A DNA stretch of 64,000 nucleotides from Bifidobacterium sp. ESL0728. GTDB taxonomy: Bacteria; Actinomycetota; Actinomycetes; Actinomycetales; Bifidobacteriaceae. The DNA lies in assembly GCF_029392015.1 (NCBI RefSeq), contig NZ_CP113925.1, positions 2,526,842 to 2,590,841 of the forward strand, given 5' to 3'. Below are positions 23,013-31,430 of the stretch, piece after piece. The position numbers and the translations under genes are program-made. Within the stretch, counting starts at the first letter, position 1; the number at the start of each line of letters is the position of its first letter. The notes under the pieces are model-generated. The model was not told where the DNA came from, did not search any database, and saw only the letters and a list, made by a program, of their open reading frames with translations.

Positions 23013-25517
23013 ATGAAGTTTTGCAACAAATGCGGGCATCGGCTCGAAGACAATGAAAAATTCTGCACACAATGCGGGGCACCTGTACATCCAGAGGACG
23101 TTGGCAATGTAGCACAACAAACCGAAAAGTCTTCGCAAGCCGGCAATACCTCGCAGACAACAAGTGACAACACTAACGTAACAGCGGCGGCATCAAGCAA
23201 CGATAACCAGCCCGAAGGCAATCAAGAACCACAAATCCCGATGCCGTCGGTGCCGCTTCCGCAAAGAGCCCCAGCAGCAGGCACAAACCCAATGGACACA
23301 CCAACCGGCCCTAAAGCTACAGCCGCAGTGGCAACGGTGACAACGGCAGCAAAAGCAAACAGCAAAAAGCGCCTTATCATTATCATTGCGACGATCGTGG
23401 TTGTTGCGCTCGTAGCGGCGGGCGCTGGTTTCGGCACTTATAAAGCCCAACTCTGGGGCGGCAAAACCGTACCGTCCCCGGCAAATCTGGGCATCGCCAA
23501 GTCAAGCAAAACCCACGAATTCACCGCCGCCGACGTCGAGGCGTCGCTGCACAAACGCGGCTTCAAGACGGTGAACACACCGACATTCTCCGGCAAGCCC
23601 AAAGGCACCTTCCTCAAATACCGCAGCATCGACCCCAACAAGCGCTACAGTACCGGCAAGGACCGCATCACCATCATCTCCTCGAACGGCCCGGGCGTAC
23701 CCAAAGGAACCAAAGGCCAGTCGGTGAAGAAAGTCGTCAAAACCCTGGCCGATATGAACGTGCCCGTGCATTATCACGAAGTAGTAGTCACCGATCAAAA
23801 GACCCCTGCCGACACCGTCGTCGCCTCCTACCCCACCGACGGGCAAGCGGTAAGCGACACCAAAACCGGCATCAACATCGGCGTCGCCAAACAGGCCAAG
23901 GGCGTGGGTTACGACATCGTTGGGCAAGACAAAGACCAAGCCAAGCAACAGTACGCGAGCGCCGGCTTCAAAGTCACTTTGAAGCCCCGCTTCTCATCGA
24001 AGGCACGGGTCGGCAAAATCGTGGACTCCAACCCGAAGCCCGGCACCGAGGCCGACGGCGGCGACCTCACCCTCTACTACGGCATCGACGCCAGCGGTTT
24101 CAAGGACGCGGTAAGTCAGGAAAACGTCAATCCGGAAGACAATGGCATCGATTTTGACGGGACCACCGTCGTAGGCGATGCGGCCCCGGTCGATGGCCAC
24201 TATTGCACCAATTCAGGAAAATGCATCGATTTCATTCACGATCCCAAAATGGGCGACAAACCGTCGGTTTACAGCTCGGAAGATGTCAGCACATCAAAAA
24301 CCAACACTTTCGAGAAGAATCTTCTTTTCTGCGGTGCAATACAACAAGCCTATTGCTCAAGTTCCATGGAAACCGGCACGAAACCCCTTTACGAAAAGGG
24401 GTCCGGAGCCTTTGAATTGGCACCCTACGACGCGTCTACCGGGTTTACTTGCGGTAATACATTTATTGAGGGCGACGCCGGAAGTGGATGCGTCAACGGC
24501 AAGCAGCCCAGTGAATTCATACCCTATGCCACGGAACACATGTCCGGGGCCCATTACGACATGGGTCCGCTTTACGTCTACTTCCCCGTCGGATCAGACG
24601 TCTCGAAGGTGGTCAACTCCAATTACTTCGACAAAGACGCCGTCACCAAAGCCGAAAAACAGAAGAAAATCGATACTTCGCGTCCGTTCTTCATCCGACG
24701 CGACAAGTCGCTTTACGACAAAACCAGCTTGGATGTCACTTCGACAATGACAACCCCCAATCCGTTCCTGCCTACATTCGGCACAATGGATGACACTAAG
24801 CTTCTGCCCGTCAAGCCCGCGCCCAGCGACGAAACGGCCTATTACCTGGTCGAAGACCCGCAGCTTGACTGGGGTTCGTTACCGGAGTATGTCTTCGGCG
24901 GCGGCAATGGCAGCAAAATCGACAAGCCTGACGCAGGGAATTCGCCAAAAGCAAACGCACAGCCCCAGGTCACCGCGCAAAACGCGACCCCCGATCAGAT
25001 CACGGCAGCCGTTCAAAAGGGCGATGATTCGTTGATCGCCGGCAAATACTGCACCAACGGCGGCCACTGCCTCCAACTGAGCAAAACAGGCCAACTGACA
25101 GGAGGAAGCAGAGAAGACATGCTGGGAATCGATTCGACCCAGCTCACCCTTTCCACCACCTCCCAGGAGACGACCGACGCCAGGAACGTCAAGCCCGGTT
25201 CGCCGTTCCTGGAATTCCGAGGTTCCGACAATGACTACCTCTGCAAGAATGGCACGACAGGACTGGCCTGCAAGAACGGCGCGGAGACAACCCCCGAGAT
25301 AGATCGCTGGCCGGCGCATATCGTCTACGTCTTCAAAGGCGGGGACACTTCAAGCTGGTACGCACCTGGAACTACGCCACCCATCCAGGGATTTATGTAT
25401 GACAGCGTAGAGAGTGGCAGGAAACCAGCTCCGACCGACAGAGCATACATCTATCCGGTCGGCTGGCACATGACAGTTGTGCCATACGAAGACACTGTGT
25501 ATTACTTCCAAGGCTAA
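23013..25517 (+). CDS. Zinc-ribbon / PASTA-like membrane protein, copy 1
   Basis: An 834-residue protein. An N-terminal zinc ribbon has Cys4, Cys7, Cys18 and Cys21 (FCNKCGHR...FCTQCG). A disordered Pro/Ala/Gln-rich linker follows, then one transmembrane helix at about 120-142 (RLIIIIATIVVVALVAAGAGFG). The outer part begins with PASTA-like modules (VPKGTKGQSVKKVVKTL...; DIVGQDKDQAKQQYASAGF...). Two Cys-containing modules follow, beginning GHYCTNSGKCIDF and GKYCTNGGHCLQL. The zinc ribbon would be cytoplasmic. PASTA domains bind peptidoglycan or muropeptides, so the protein may link wall state to a cytoplasmic partner; this is inference. AAAGGGAAACG precedes the ATG. Confidence 0.8.
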   Translation: MKFCNKCGHRLEDNEKFCTQCGAPVHPEDVGNVAQQTEKSSQAGNTSQTTSDNTNVTAAASSNDNQPEGNQEPQIPMPSVPLPQRAPAAGTNPMDTPTGPKATAAVATVTTAAKANSKKRLIIIIATIVVVALVAAGAGFGTYKAQLWGGKTVPSPANLGIAKSSKTHEFTAADVEASLHKRGFKTVNTPTFSGKPKGTFLKYRSIDPNKRYSTGKDRITIISSNGPGVPKGTKGQSVKKVVKTLADMNVPVHYHEVVVTDQKTPADTVVASYPTDGQAVSDTKTGINIGVAKQAKGVGYDIVGQDKDQAKQQYASAGFKVTLKPRFSSKARVGKIVDSNPKPGTEADGGDLTLYYGIDASGFKDAVSQENVNPEDNGIDFDGTTVVGDAAPVDGHYCTNSGKCIDFIHDPKMGDKPSVYSSEDVSTSKTNTFEKNLLFCGAIQQAYCSSSMETGTKPLYEKGSGAFELAPYDASTGFTCGNTFIEGDAGSGCVNGKQPSEFIPYATEHMSGAHYDMGPLYVYFPVGSDVSKVVNSNYFDKDAVTKAEKQKKIDTSRPFFIRRDKSLYDKTSLDVTSTMTTPNPFLPTFGTMDDTKLLPVKPAPSDETAYYLVEDPQLDWGSLPEYVFGGGNGSKIDKPDAGNSPKANAQPQVTAQNATPDQITAAVQKGDDSLIAGKYCTNGGHCLQLSKTGQLTGGSREDMLGIDSTQLTLSTTSQETTDARNVKPGSPFLEFRGSDNDYLCKNGTTGLACKNGAETTPEIDRWPAHIVYVFKGGDTSSWYAPGTTPPIQGFMYDSVESGRKPAPTDRAYIYPVGWHMTVVPYEDTVYYFQG

Positions 25518-25691
25518 CGGTTCGCCGGTTCCGCTCCTTACGTTTTCGAGAATTGACATATTCTGATAATCTACCGGCAGCGGTATCGGCAGCACAGTCG
25601 ACGCAAAATCTCGCGAGACTGGTCTTTCTCGAGTTTCGCAAGACAATTTGGTCGTATCATACAAATAGATCAAATCACATATGGAGTGAGC

Positions 25692-28274
25692 ATGAGATTC
25701 TGCACCAACTGCGGTAAACGACTCGATGACAACGCGCAATTTTGCACGAACTGCGGGGCTCCAGTGCCTACAGATACTCTAGGCAGCACCGGCACCGGAA
25801 ATACTGTCGGCAACGGTAACATCGGCAACGGCAATCACACCGATCATGGCAACACCGGCAACACCGATACCGAAACCGGCAATAGCGATAACGGAAAAGC
25901 CGGCACTGCCAGCAGCCGAAATTACGGTACGCCTGCGAACAACGTACCCGCTCCTGGATCCATGCCATCAGTGCCGCAACCATCTCAAGGCGCCAATGTT
26001 CAGGTACCGATGCCCGACCACCCGGTAGCAAACAGTTCGTCACAAAGCGGCATCCCAGCCGGAACGTCCCGGACTTTCACTCCATCAAGCCCCGCTGCTG
26101 CAGCAAAGGCAACCGCACCAACGGCAGCACAAACCCGCACGAAGAAGACCCTGATCATCGTCATCGCAGCCATCGTCGTTGTCGCGCTCGTGGCCGCAAT
26201 AGTCGGCTTCGGCACTTACAACGCCCAGGTATGGGGCGGCAAAACCGTGCCGAACCCGACCGACCTCGGGGTAGTCAAATCCGATAAAACAGACGAATTC
26301 AGCGCCGCCGACGTCGAAGCGTCACTGCACAAACGTGGCTTCAAAACCGTGACCAGGCAGACCTTCTCGGCAAAGCCCAAAGGCAGCTTCCTCAAATACC
26401 GCGGCATCGATCCGCACAAGCGTTACAGCACCCACAGCCAGCCCATCACGATTCTCGCCTCGAACGGCCCCGGCGTGCCCAAAGGCACCGGCGGACAACC
26501 CGTGCAAAATGTCACCGACAGCCTCAAATCCATGGGCGTTCCAGTACATTATTACAAGGTGATAACCAACACCGACAAGACCAAAGAAGGCACGGTCATC
26601 GCCTCCTACCCCGGTGACGGGCAAGCGGTCAGCGACAGCAAAACCGGCATCAACGTCGGCGTCGCGACGTCAGGCGAGGGCATCAATTACGACGTCGTGG
26701 GCCAAGACAAGGACTCCGCGCAACAACAGTACACAAAGAAAGGCTTCCGAGTCTGGATGGCACCGCGTTTCTCCTCCAAGAAAATGCTCGGTAAAATCGT
26801 GGATTCCCAGCCCAAGCCCGGCAGTCAGGTTGCCGGAGGCGACCTCATCCTCTTCTACGGCATCGACGCCAGCGGGATGGACAAGGCGGTGCAAGGCGAT
26901 AAAGACAATTATTCCGTCTACGCGCCGGCCGCCCCTGTAGGAGGAACGTATTGTACCAAGTCCGGTCAATGCATCAATCTGGACGAGAAAGTCAATCCGC
27001 CTTCCTCCAGCTCCAGCTCCGAAAACGACCTCCCTTGGTTCGCCACCACAAGCCAGGTGAAAAGCTCCGAGGACTCGGGCAACGGTTCCAACGACGTCAC
27101 CGGACTCGGCCACGAACTGCTCTTCTGCCACTCTGGAGGCGATCCCGGCTGTGCGTCGCGAGCGCACAAAAACGACTACGGCTCACGTAACGAACTGTAT
27201 TATCAAAACTATGGCGCCTTCGAACTGATGGACTCAAGCCTCAACCAGATAACCTGCGGCACCGGTTCAATCGGCCGCTGGGACCCTATAGACGTTTGCG
27301 TCAACGGGAAACTGACCGAGCGAAATTACTCCGATCAGAACCCGAAGCTGTCCGGCGCATCCTATGAAATGCGTACTCACTACGTCTACTTCCCTGTCGG
27401 TTCGGACGTCAAAGGCGTGGTCGATTCGGGTTACTTCGACAAAGCCTACGTTGCCAAAGCCAAGAAACAGAAAGCCGTCGACACCTCGCGTCCGTTCTTC
27501 ATCCGCCGCGACAAGAGCCTTTACAAGACCACCAAGGTCGACGTGCCGAATCTGAACACCCTCAATCCGTTCATCCCGGAGAACGACGATGGCAACAGCA
27601 AAGGCAACAAACCCGTTCCGACCAAACCCGCGCCCAGCGACGAAACCGCCTACTACTTAGTCGAAGACCCGCAGCTCGACTGGAGTTCGCTGCCCGAGTT
27701 CACGATTTCGAAGGACGGCAGCAAGCCCGACCCGAAGCCCACCGCCAAAAACGCGACCCCGGACCAGATCACAGCAGCGGCAGCCAAGGGCGATTTCTCG
27801 CTGATAGCGGGCAAGTACTGCACCATTGGAAACGAGTGCCTGGACCTCAGCAAAACAGGTCTGCTGACTGGAGGCAAAACACATTCATCAAGCCAATTGC
27901 ATCTCGGAACGAATGGTGAGATGTGGTCAAGCACTGCCCATAACGCCGACCCCGCTTCGCAGTACCTGAATCTGCTCGGTTCCGATAGTGAGTATTCCTG
28001 CGTGACGGCAACCGGCGCAGCCTGCAAAGACCATACCCCCTTGAGCGATATCATTTGGCCAACCGACATGATTTACGTCTTCAAGAACACCGACACCTCT
28101 TCCTGGTATTCCGGGCAAGACGACATGCATGGCCCCGGTTGGGATATATACAACACCCAGTCCGCCCTCGCCGGCAGCAAACCGGCTTCGACATCCCGGC
28201 CATACCTCTATCCGATGATCTACCACATGAACCCGGCTCCCACCGACAACTCCGTCTACTATCTGCAGGAATAA
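25692..28274 (+). CDS. Zinc-ribbon / PASTA-like membrane protein, copy 2
   Basis: An 860-residue tandem paralogue of the preceding gene, with the same plan. A zinc ribbon (FCTNCGKR...FCTNCG, Cys at 4, 7, 18, 21) is followed by a longer Asn/Gly/Thr-rich linker, a transmembrane helix at about 153-173, and PASTA-like modules. The two Cys modules begin GTYCTKSGQCINL and GKYCTIGNECLDL. The words VDTSRPFFIRRDKSLY and KPAPSDETAYYLVEDPQLDW are nearly unchanged between copies, so the outer region is under strong selection. GGAG lies 5 nt before the chosen ATG; a GTG 6 nt earlier is less likely. A similar basal region of ~170 bp separates the copies. Confidence 0.8.
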   Translation: MRFCTNCGKRLDDNAQFCTNCGAPVPTDTLGSTGTGNTVGNGNIGNGNHTDHGNTGNTDTETGNSDNGKAGTASSRNYGTPANNVPAPGSMPSVPQPSQGANVQVPMPDHPVANSSSQSGIPAGTSRTFTPSSPAAAAKATAPTAAQTRTKKTLIIVIAAIVVVALVAAIVGFGTYNAQVWGGKTVPNPTDLGVVKSDKTDEFSAADVEASLHKRGFKTVTRQTFSAKPKGSFLKYRGIDPHKRYSTHSQPITILASNGPGVPKGTGGQPVQNVTDSLKSMGVPVHYYKVITNTDKTKEGTVIASYPGDGQAVSDSKTGINVGVATSGEGINYDVVGQDKDSAQQQYTKKGFRVWMAPRFSSKKMLGKIVDSQPKPGSQVAGGDLILFYGIDASGMDKAVQGDKDNYSVYAPAAPVGGTYCTKSGQCINLDEKVNPPSSSSSSENDLPWFATTSQVKSSEDSGNGSNDVTGLGHELLFCHSGGDPGCASRAHKNDYGSRNELYYQNYGAFELMDSSLNQITCGTGSIGRWDPIDVCVNGKLTERNYSDQNPKLSGASYEMRTHYVYFPVGSDVKGVVDSGYFDKAYVAKAKKQKAVDTSRPFFIRRDKSLYKTTKVDVPNLNTLNPFIPENDDGNSKGNKPVPTKPAPSDETAYYLVEDPQLDWSSLPEFTISKDGSKPDPKPTAKNATPDQITAAAAKGDFSLIAGKYCTIGNECLDLSKTGLLTGGKTHSSSQLHLGTNGEMWSSTAHNADPASQYLNLLGSDSEYSCVTATGAACKDHTPLSDIIWPTDMIYVFKNTDTSSWYSGQDDMHGPGWDIYNTQSALAGSKPASTSRPYLYPMIYHMNPAPTDNSVYYLQE

Positions 28275-28334
28275 GTCCTCCAGGAATGAGTCTCAGCAGC
28301 GACGGCAAACAAATCGTCATCGTAACCCGTTAAC

Positions 28335-28536
28335 CTATCTTATCGTCTATCGCATCATTTGATAAGATAGCCGACACAATAAAAGTATAAGATATAAGAT
28401 AAACCGAAAACGCTGCAATCCCAAAGAAAATAAGCTATACATTTCTAGTAAATTGCCGATTTATCTTATCAAGATATCGTATCTTATCATCTTTTATCTT
28501 ATACTTTGATAAGATAAAAGTATAAGATATAAGATA
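28335..28536. promoter_or_regulatory. Array of about ten ATAAGATA/TATCTTAT motifs
   Basis: In this AT-rich 200-bp leader the 8-mer or a close form occurs around ten times in both directions. Examples are the inverted pair CTATCTTATC (28335-28344) / GATAAGATAG (28361-28370), the double copies in TATAAGATATAAGATA near 28386 and 28521, and a 12-bp inverted repeat CTTTTATCTTAT / ATAAGATAAAAG (28491-28502 and 28509-28520). The array lies directly before the AlbA-type regulator gene, whose winged helix may bind it. Confidence 0.75.
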
Positions 28537-28559
28537 GCTTCCAAAAGATGGAGATTGTG

Positions 28560-29987
28560 ATGGCCTTGAATTTAAAAGAAGGTACGCACGTCGAATTCAA
28601 ACGACAATGGAGCAACAGCGCCAGGCACGCCCTTTCTGCATTCGCCAACACCGACGGAGGCACCATCTATCTCGGCATCGATGACGACGGCTCGGTCGTC
28701 GGCGTCCCAAATCCTGATGAAGCCATGCGTCAGGCCTCTCAAGCAGCGTCGGATGGTATCCGGCCCGACATCATGAGTTGCGTTTCCATCGAAGAAGAGG
28801 AATACGAAAATCTACCGGTCATAGCCGTCCATGTGCAGCGCGGCACCAACCGCCCTTATTATCTCCCAGATAAAGGAATCAGCCCCGGCGGTATATATAT
28901 CCGGTCAGGCTCGGCCTCCATTCCCGCTTCCGAAACGGCCATCCTGGACATGATCAAAATCACTTCAGGATATTCTTTCGAAAATGAGATTTCCGTCAAT
29001 CAGGAACTGACGTTCATAGCAACAAAAAATGTTTTCAAGGAGCACGAAGTAGATTTTGACCGCAGCGCGTATAAAACCCTCGGCCTGGTCAATACTTCCG
29101 ATGAGTTCACCAATCTTGCATATTTACTTTCCGACCAGTGCGATGCCCAAACCTATGTAGCCAAATTCAACGGCACCGCCAAAATGACCTTCGAAAACCG
29201 CCTGGATTGTAGCGGCTCCCTATTCTCTCAGTTTGAACAGGCCTCACGGTTTCTGCGTCAGTACAATACCGTTTCTTCCTATACCGGAGCCGACGGCTAC
29301 CGGGTCGAACACTATGACTATCAGCCTTCGGCGCTTCGCGAAGCTCTGCTCAACCTGATTATCCATCGTGATTACAGCTATCGCACATCCCCTGCAACCA
29401 TCAGCATTTTTGACGACCGGATAGAATTCCTTGATTTAGGACCATTGCCAGAAGGCATTACAAAAGCGGACATCATGAAAGGCACGTCAGCTCAAATCAA
29501 TCCCAAATTGGCAGCCATTTTTTATCGGCTTCATCTCGTTGAGGCTTACGGAACCGGCATCAAAAAAATTCTCACGGCGTATCTCGGCCAGCCTGACCAA
29601 CCCGATTTCGTCCTTACCGACCATGTGTTCAAGTTGATATTGCCAATCATGAATGGAAACAAGCCGAACATACCCGCCATCGATGATTTGCCGATGAAGG
29701 ATTCGAATTCCAAAACCTCGGATAACAAGCAACCGATCTTCCCGTCTCTGGCATCTCAACCCCAAAACACAACCAATAAGAAGGACCATAGGAATCAAAC
29801 CGAAAAGCGCCGAACTCTGATTATCGAATACACAAAGTCTCATGGCATTATAAACCGCAGTAGGGCAGAAGAACTTACCGGCCTCTCACAGCCAGGAGCA
29901 TCAAAACTGCTAAAGCGCCTGGTCGAAGAAGGGACACTCGAGCGCATCGGAGCCGGACCGAAAACCGCTTACAAAATCAAGGGATGA
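28560..29987 (+). CDS. AlbA_2/Schlafen-type ATP-binding transcriptional regulator
   Basis: A 475-residue protein. The N-terminal AlbA_2 (Schlafen-like) domain shows EGTHVEFKRQWSNSARHALSAFANTDGGTIYLGIDDDG. A middle domain of the HATPase_c_4 kind has ALREALLNLIIHRDYSY and GTGIKKIL. A winged helix sits at the C-terminus (IINRSRAEELTGLSQPGASKLLKRLVEEGTLERIG). Such proteins are usually annotated as ATP-dependent regulators, and some belong to phage-defence loci. A GGAG six nt upstream decides the start; an earlier ATG 12 nt before overlaps that site. The gene stands alone behind the ATAAGATA array, suggesting autoregulation. Confidence 0.85.
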   Translation: MALNLKEGTHVEFKRQWSNSARHALSAFANTDGGTIYLGIDDDGSVVGVPNPDEAMRQASQAASDGIRPDIMSCVSIEEEEYENLPVIAVHVQRGTNRPYYLPDKGISPGGIYIRSGSASIPASETAILDMIKITSGYSFENEISVNQELTFIATKNVFKEHEVDFDRSAYKTLGLVNTSDEFTNLAYLLSDQCDAQTYVAKFNGTAKMTFENRLDCSGSLFSQFEQASRFLRQYNTVSSYTGADGYRVEHYDYQPSALREALLNLIIHRDYSYRTSPATISIFDDRIEFLDLGPLPEGITKADIMKGTSAQINPKLAAIFYRLHLVEAYGTGIKKILTAYLGQPDQPDFVLTDHVFKLILPIMNGNKPNIPAIDDLPMKDSNSKTSDNKQPIFPSLASQPQNTTNKKDHRNQTEKRRTLIIEYTKSHGIINRSRAEELTGLSQPGASKLLKRLVEEGTLERIGAGPKTAYKIKG

Positions 29988-30123
29988 ACATTGAGCAAGC
30001 CGAGATGACGCCAGTCTTTCTGTCTTTAGACCCCCACAATGAAGAAATTGCACGGATTAGGGGGAAAATCGCAACTCGTTTGCGGCGTCGCGTAAGATGG
30101 TGACTGATAAGAAAGGGGCTACG

Positions 30124-30825
30124 ATGAGCGTTTTTGATCGTTTTGAGAAAAGCGTTGAGGGAGCCGTGAACGGTGTCTTCTCGAAATTCGGCTCGAAAGA
30201 CCTTCAACCGGTTGACCTCTCCAGCGCTCTCGAACGCGAGATCGACAACGAGGCCATGCCGGTCGGGCGTGACCGCACCGTCGCCCCGAACGAATACCGC
30301 TTCAAGCTGAGCACGCCTGATTTCGACCGCATCGAGCAGTGGGGCAGCGAAACACTGGCCAACGAGCTTGCGGACAACCTCACCCAGTACGCCAAAAGCC
30401 AGCACTATGCTTTCGTCGGCCCCGTCGTCGTGATTTTCGAAGAAGATCTCGACCTGAGCAAGGGCAACTTCAAGCTCACCAGCGAATCCGTGCAGGGCAA
30501 CGCCGTTCCCGTGACCACCGAGAACCAGTCGCAAGACAGCCCGATGCTCGAGATCAACGGCAACCAATACCTGCTGACCAAAGAAAAGACCATCGTCGGC
30601 CGTGGCTCGGGCTGCGACATCGTCATCGACGATCCGGGCATCTCACGAAATCACCTCGAAATCGACATCACCCCGAACGGCACCATCGCCCGCGATTTGG
30701 GCTCCACCAACGGAACCTACGTGGAAGGGCACCAAGTGCCGGCCGCGACCCTGCTCGACGGCAACACCATCACCATCGGCCATACCCGCATCCTCTATTG
30801 GGCTTCACAGCAGGATCAGGACTAA
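30124..30825 (+). CDS. fhaA: FhaA-type protein (DUF3662 + FHA domain)
   Basis: A 233-residue protein. The DUF3662 domain (MSVFDRFEKSVEGAVNGVFSKFG...) is followed by an FHA domain near the C-terminus with IVGRGSGCDIVIDDPGISRNHLEI and DLGSTNGTYVEG, the Gly-Arg, Ser-Arg-Asn-His and Asn-Gly residues that bind phosphothreonine. In actinobacteria FhaA is phosphorylated by PknB and controls peptidoglycan precursor flipping. First gene of a seven-gene operon. AAAGGGG precedes the chosen ATG, which lies 27 nt inside a longer open frame. Confidence 0.93.
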   Translation: MSVFDRFEKSVEGAVNGVFSKFGSKDLQPVDLSSALEREIDNEAMPVGRDRTVAPNEYRFKLSTPDFDRIEQWGSETLANELADNLTQYAKSQHYAFVGPVVVIFEEDLDLSKGNFKLTSESVQGNAVPVTTENQSQDSPMLEINGNQYLLTKEKTIVGRGSGCDIVIDDPGISRNHLEIDITPNGTIARDLGSTNGTYVEGHQVPAATLLDGNTITIGHTRILYWASQQDQD

Positions 30826-30850
30826 CGGCCAGACGCCAGGTACATCCTTT

Positions 30851-31423
30851 ATGATCACCGAACTAACCTTTGCGATTCTCAAGTATGGCTTCCTCGCCCT
30901 GCTTTGGGTTTTCGTATGGCTTGCCGTCCGCTCGCTCAAACGCGACGTCGATACGCTGAGCCCGCACAAATCGTGGTCGCACCGCAAAAGTGCCCGCCGC
31001 GCGCGCAAGGCAGCCGAATCCAACCCGATGCCGGCCATGGCAAACGCCGCTCCCGTGGCTGTGTCGCGCCGCGGAAACCCCGGTATGCAGATGGGCAGCG
31101 CCGGCGGGGCTGGCATCAACGCCAACGCAAAACCAACGCTTCTGACCATTATCGACGGCCCGCTTGCCGGTTCGTCCGTTCCGTTGAGCAACGGCACGAT
31201 CACCCTCGGCCGCTCCAGCTCCAACACCGTGGTGCTTGACGACGAATTCGTTTCCTCCCAGCACGCCCGCGTTTACGCCGACCCCGCTTCCGGCTCATGG
31301 GCCATCGAAGACCTTGGCAGCACCAACGGCACCATCGTCAATCACCGCCGCATCACCTCGCCCGTGGTCCTGCCTGCGCGTGTTCCCGTGCGTATCGGCG
31401 CCACGACGTTCGAATTGAGGTGA
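30851..31423 (+). CDS. fhaB: FhaB-type protein (membrane anchor + FHA domain)
   Basis: A 190-residue protein. One transmembrane helix lies at residues ~8-28 (ILKYGFLALLWVFVWLAV), then a basic linker and an FHA domain with LGRSSSNTVVLDDEFVSSQHARVY and DLGSTNGTIVN. FhaB/FipA in mycobacteria binds phosphorylated division proteins and helps septal wall synthesis. It follows fhaA after 25 bp and precedes the phosphatase gene by 7 bp. Confidence 0.92.
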   Translation: MITELTFAILKYGFLALLWVFVWLAVRSLKRDVDTLSPHKSWSHRKSARRARKAAESNPMPAMANAAPVAVSRRGNPGMQMGSAGGAGINANAKPTLLTIIDGPLAGSSVPLSNGTITLGRSSSNTVVLDDEFVSSQHARVYADPASGSWAIEDLGSTNGTIVNHRRITSPVVLPARVPVRIGATTFELR

Positions 31424-31430
31424 CCGCCAT

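Noticed and set aside
30339..30854. Alternative-frame open frame overlapping fhaA
   Set aside because: It lies within the FHA-domain gene and has Arg/Gln/His-rich composition typical of a shifted frame of a GC-rich gene.
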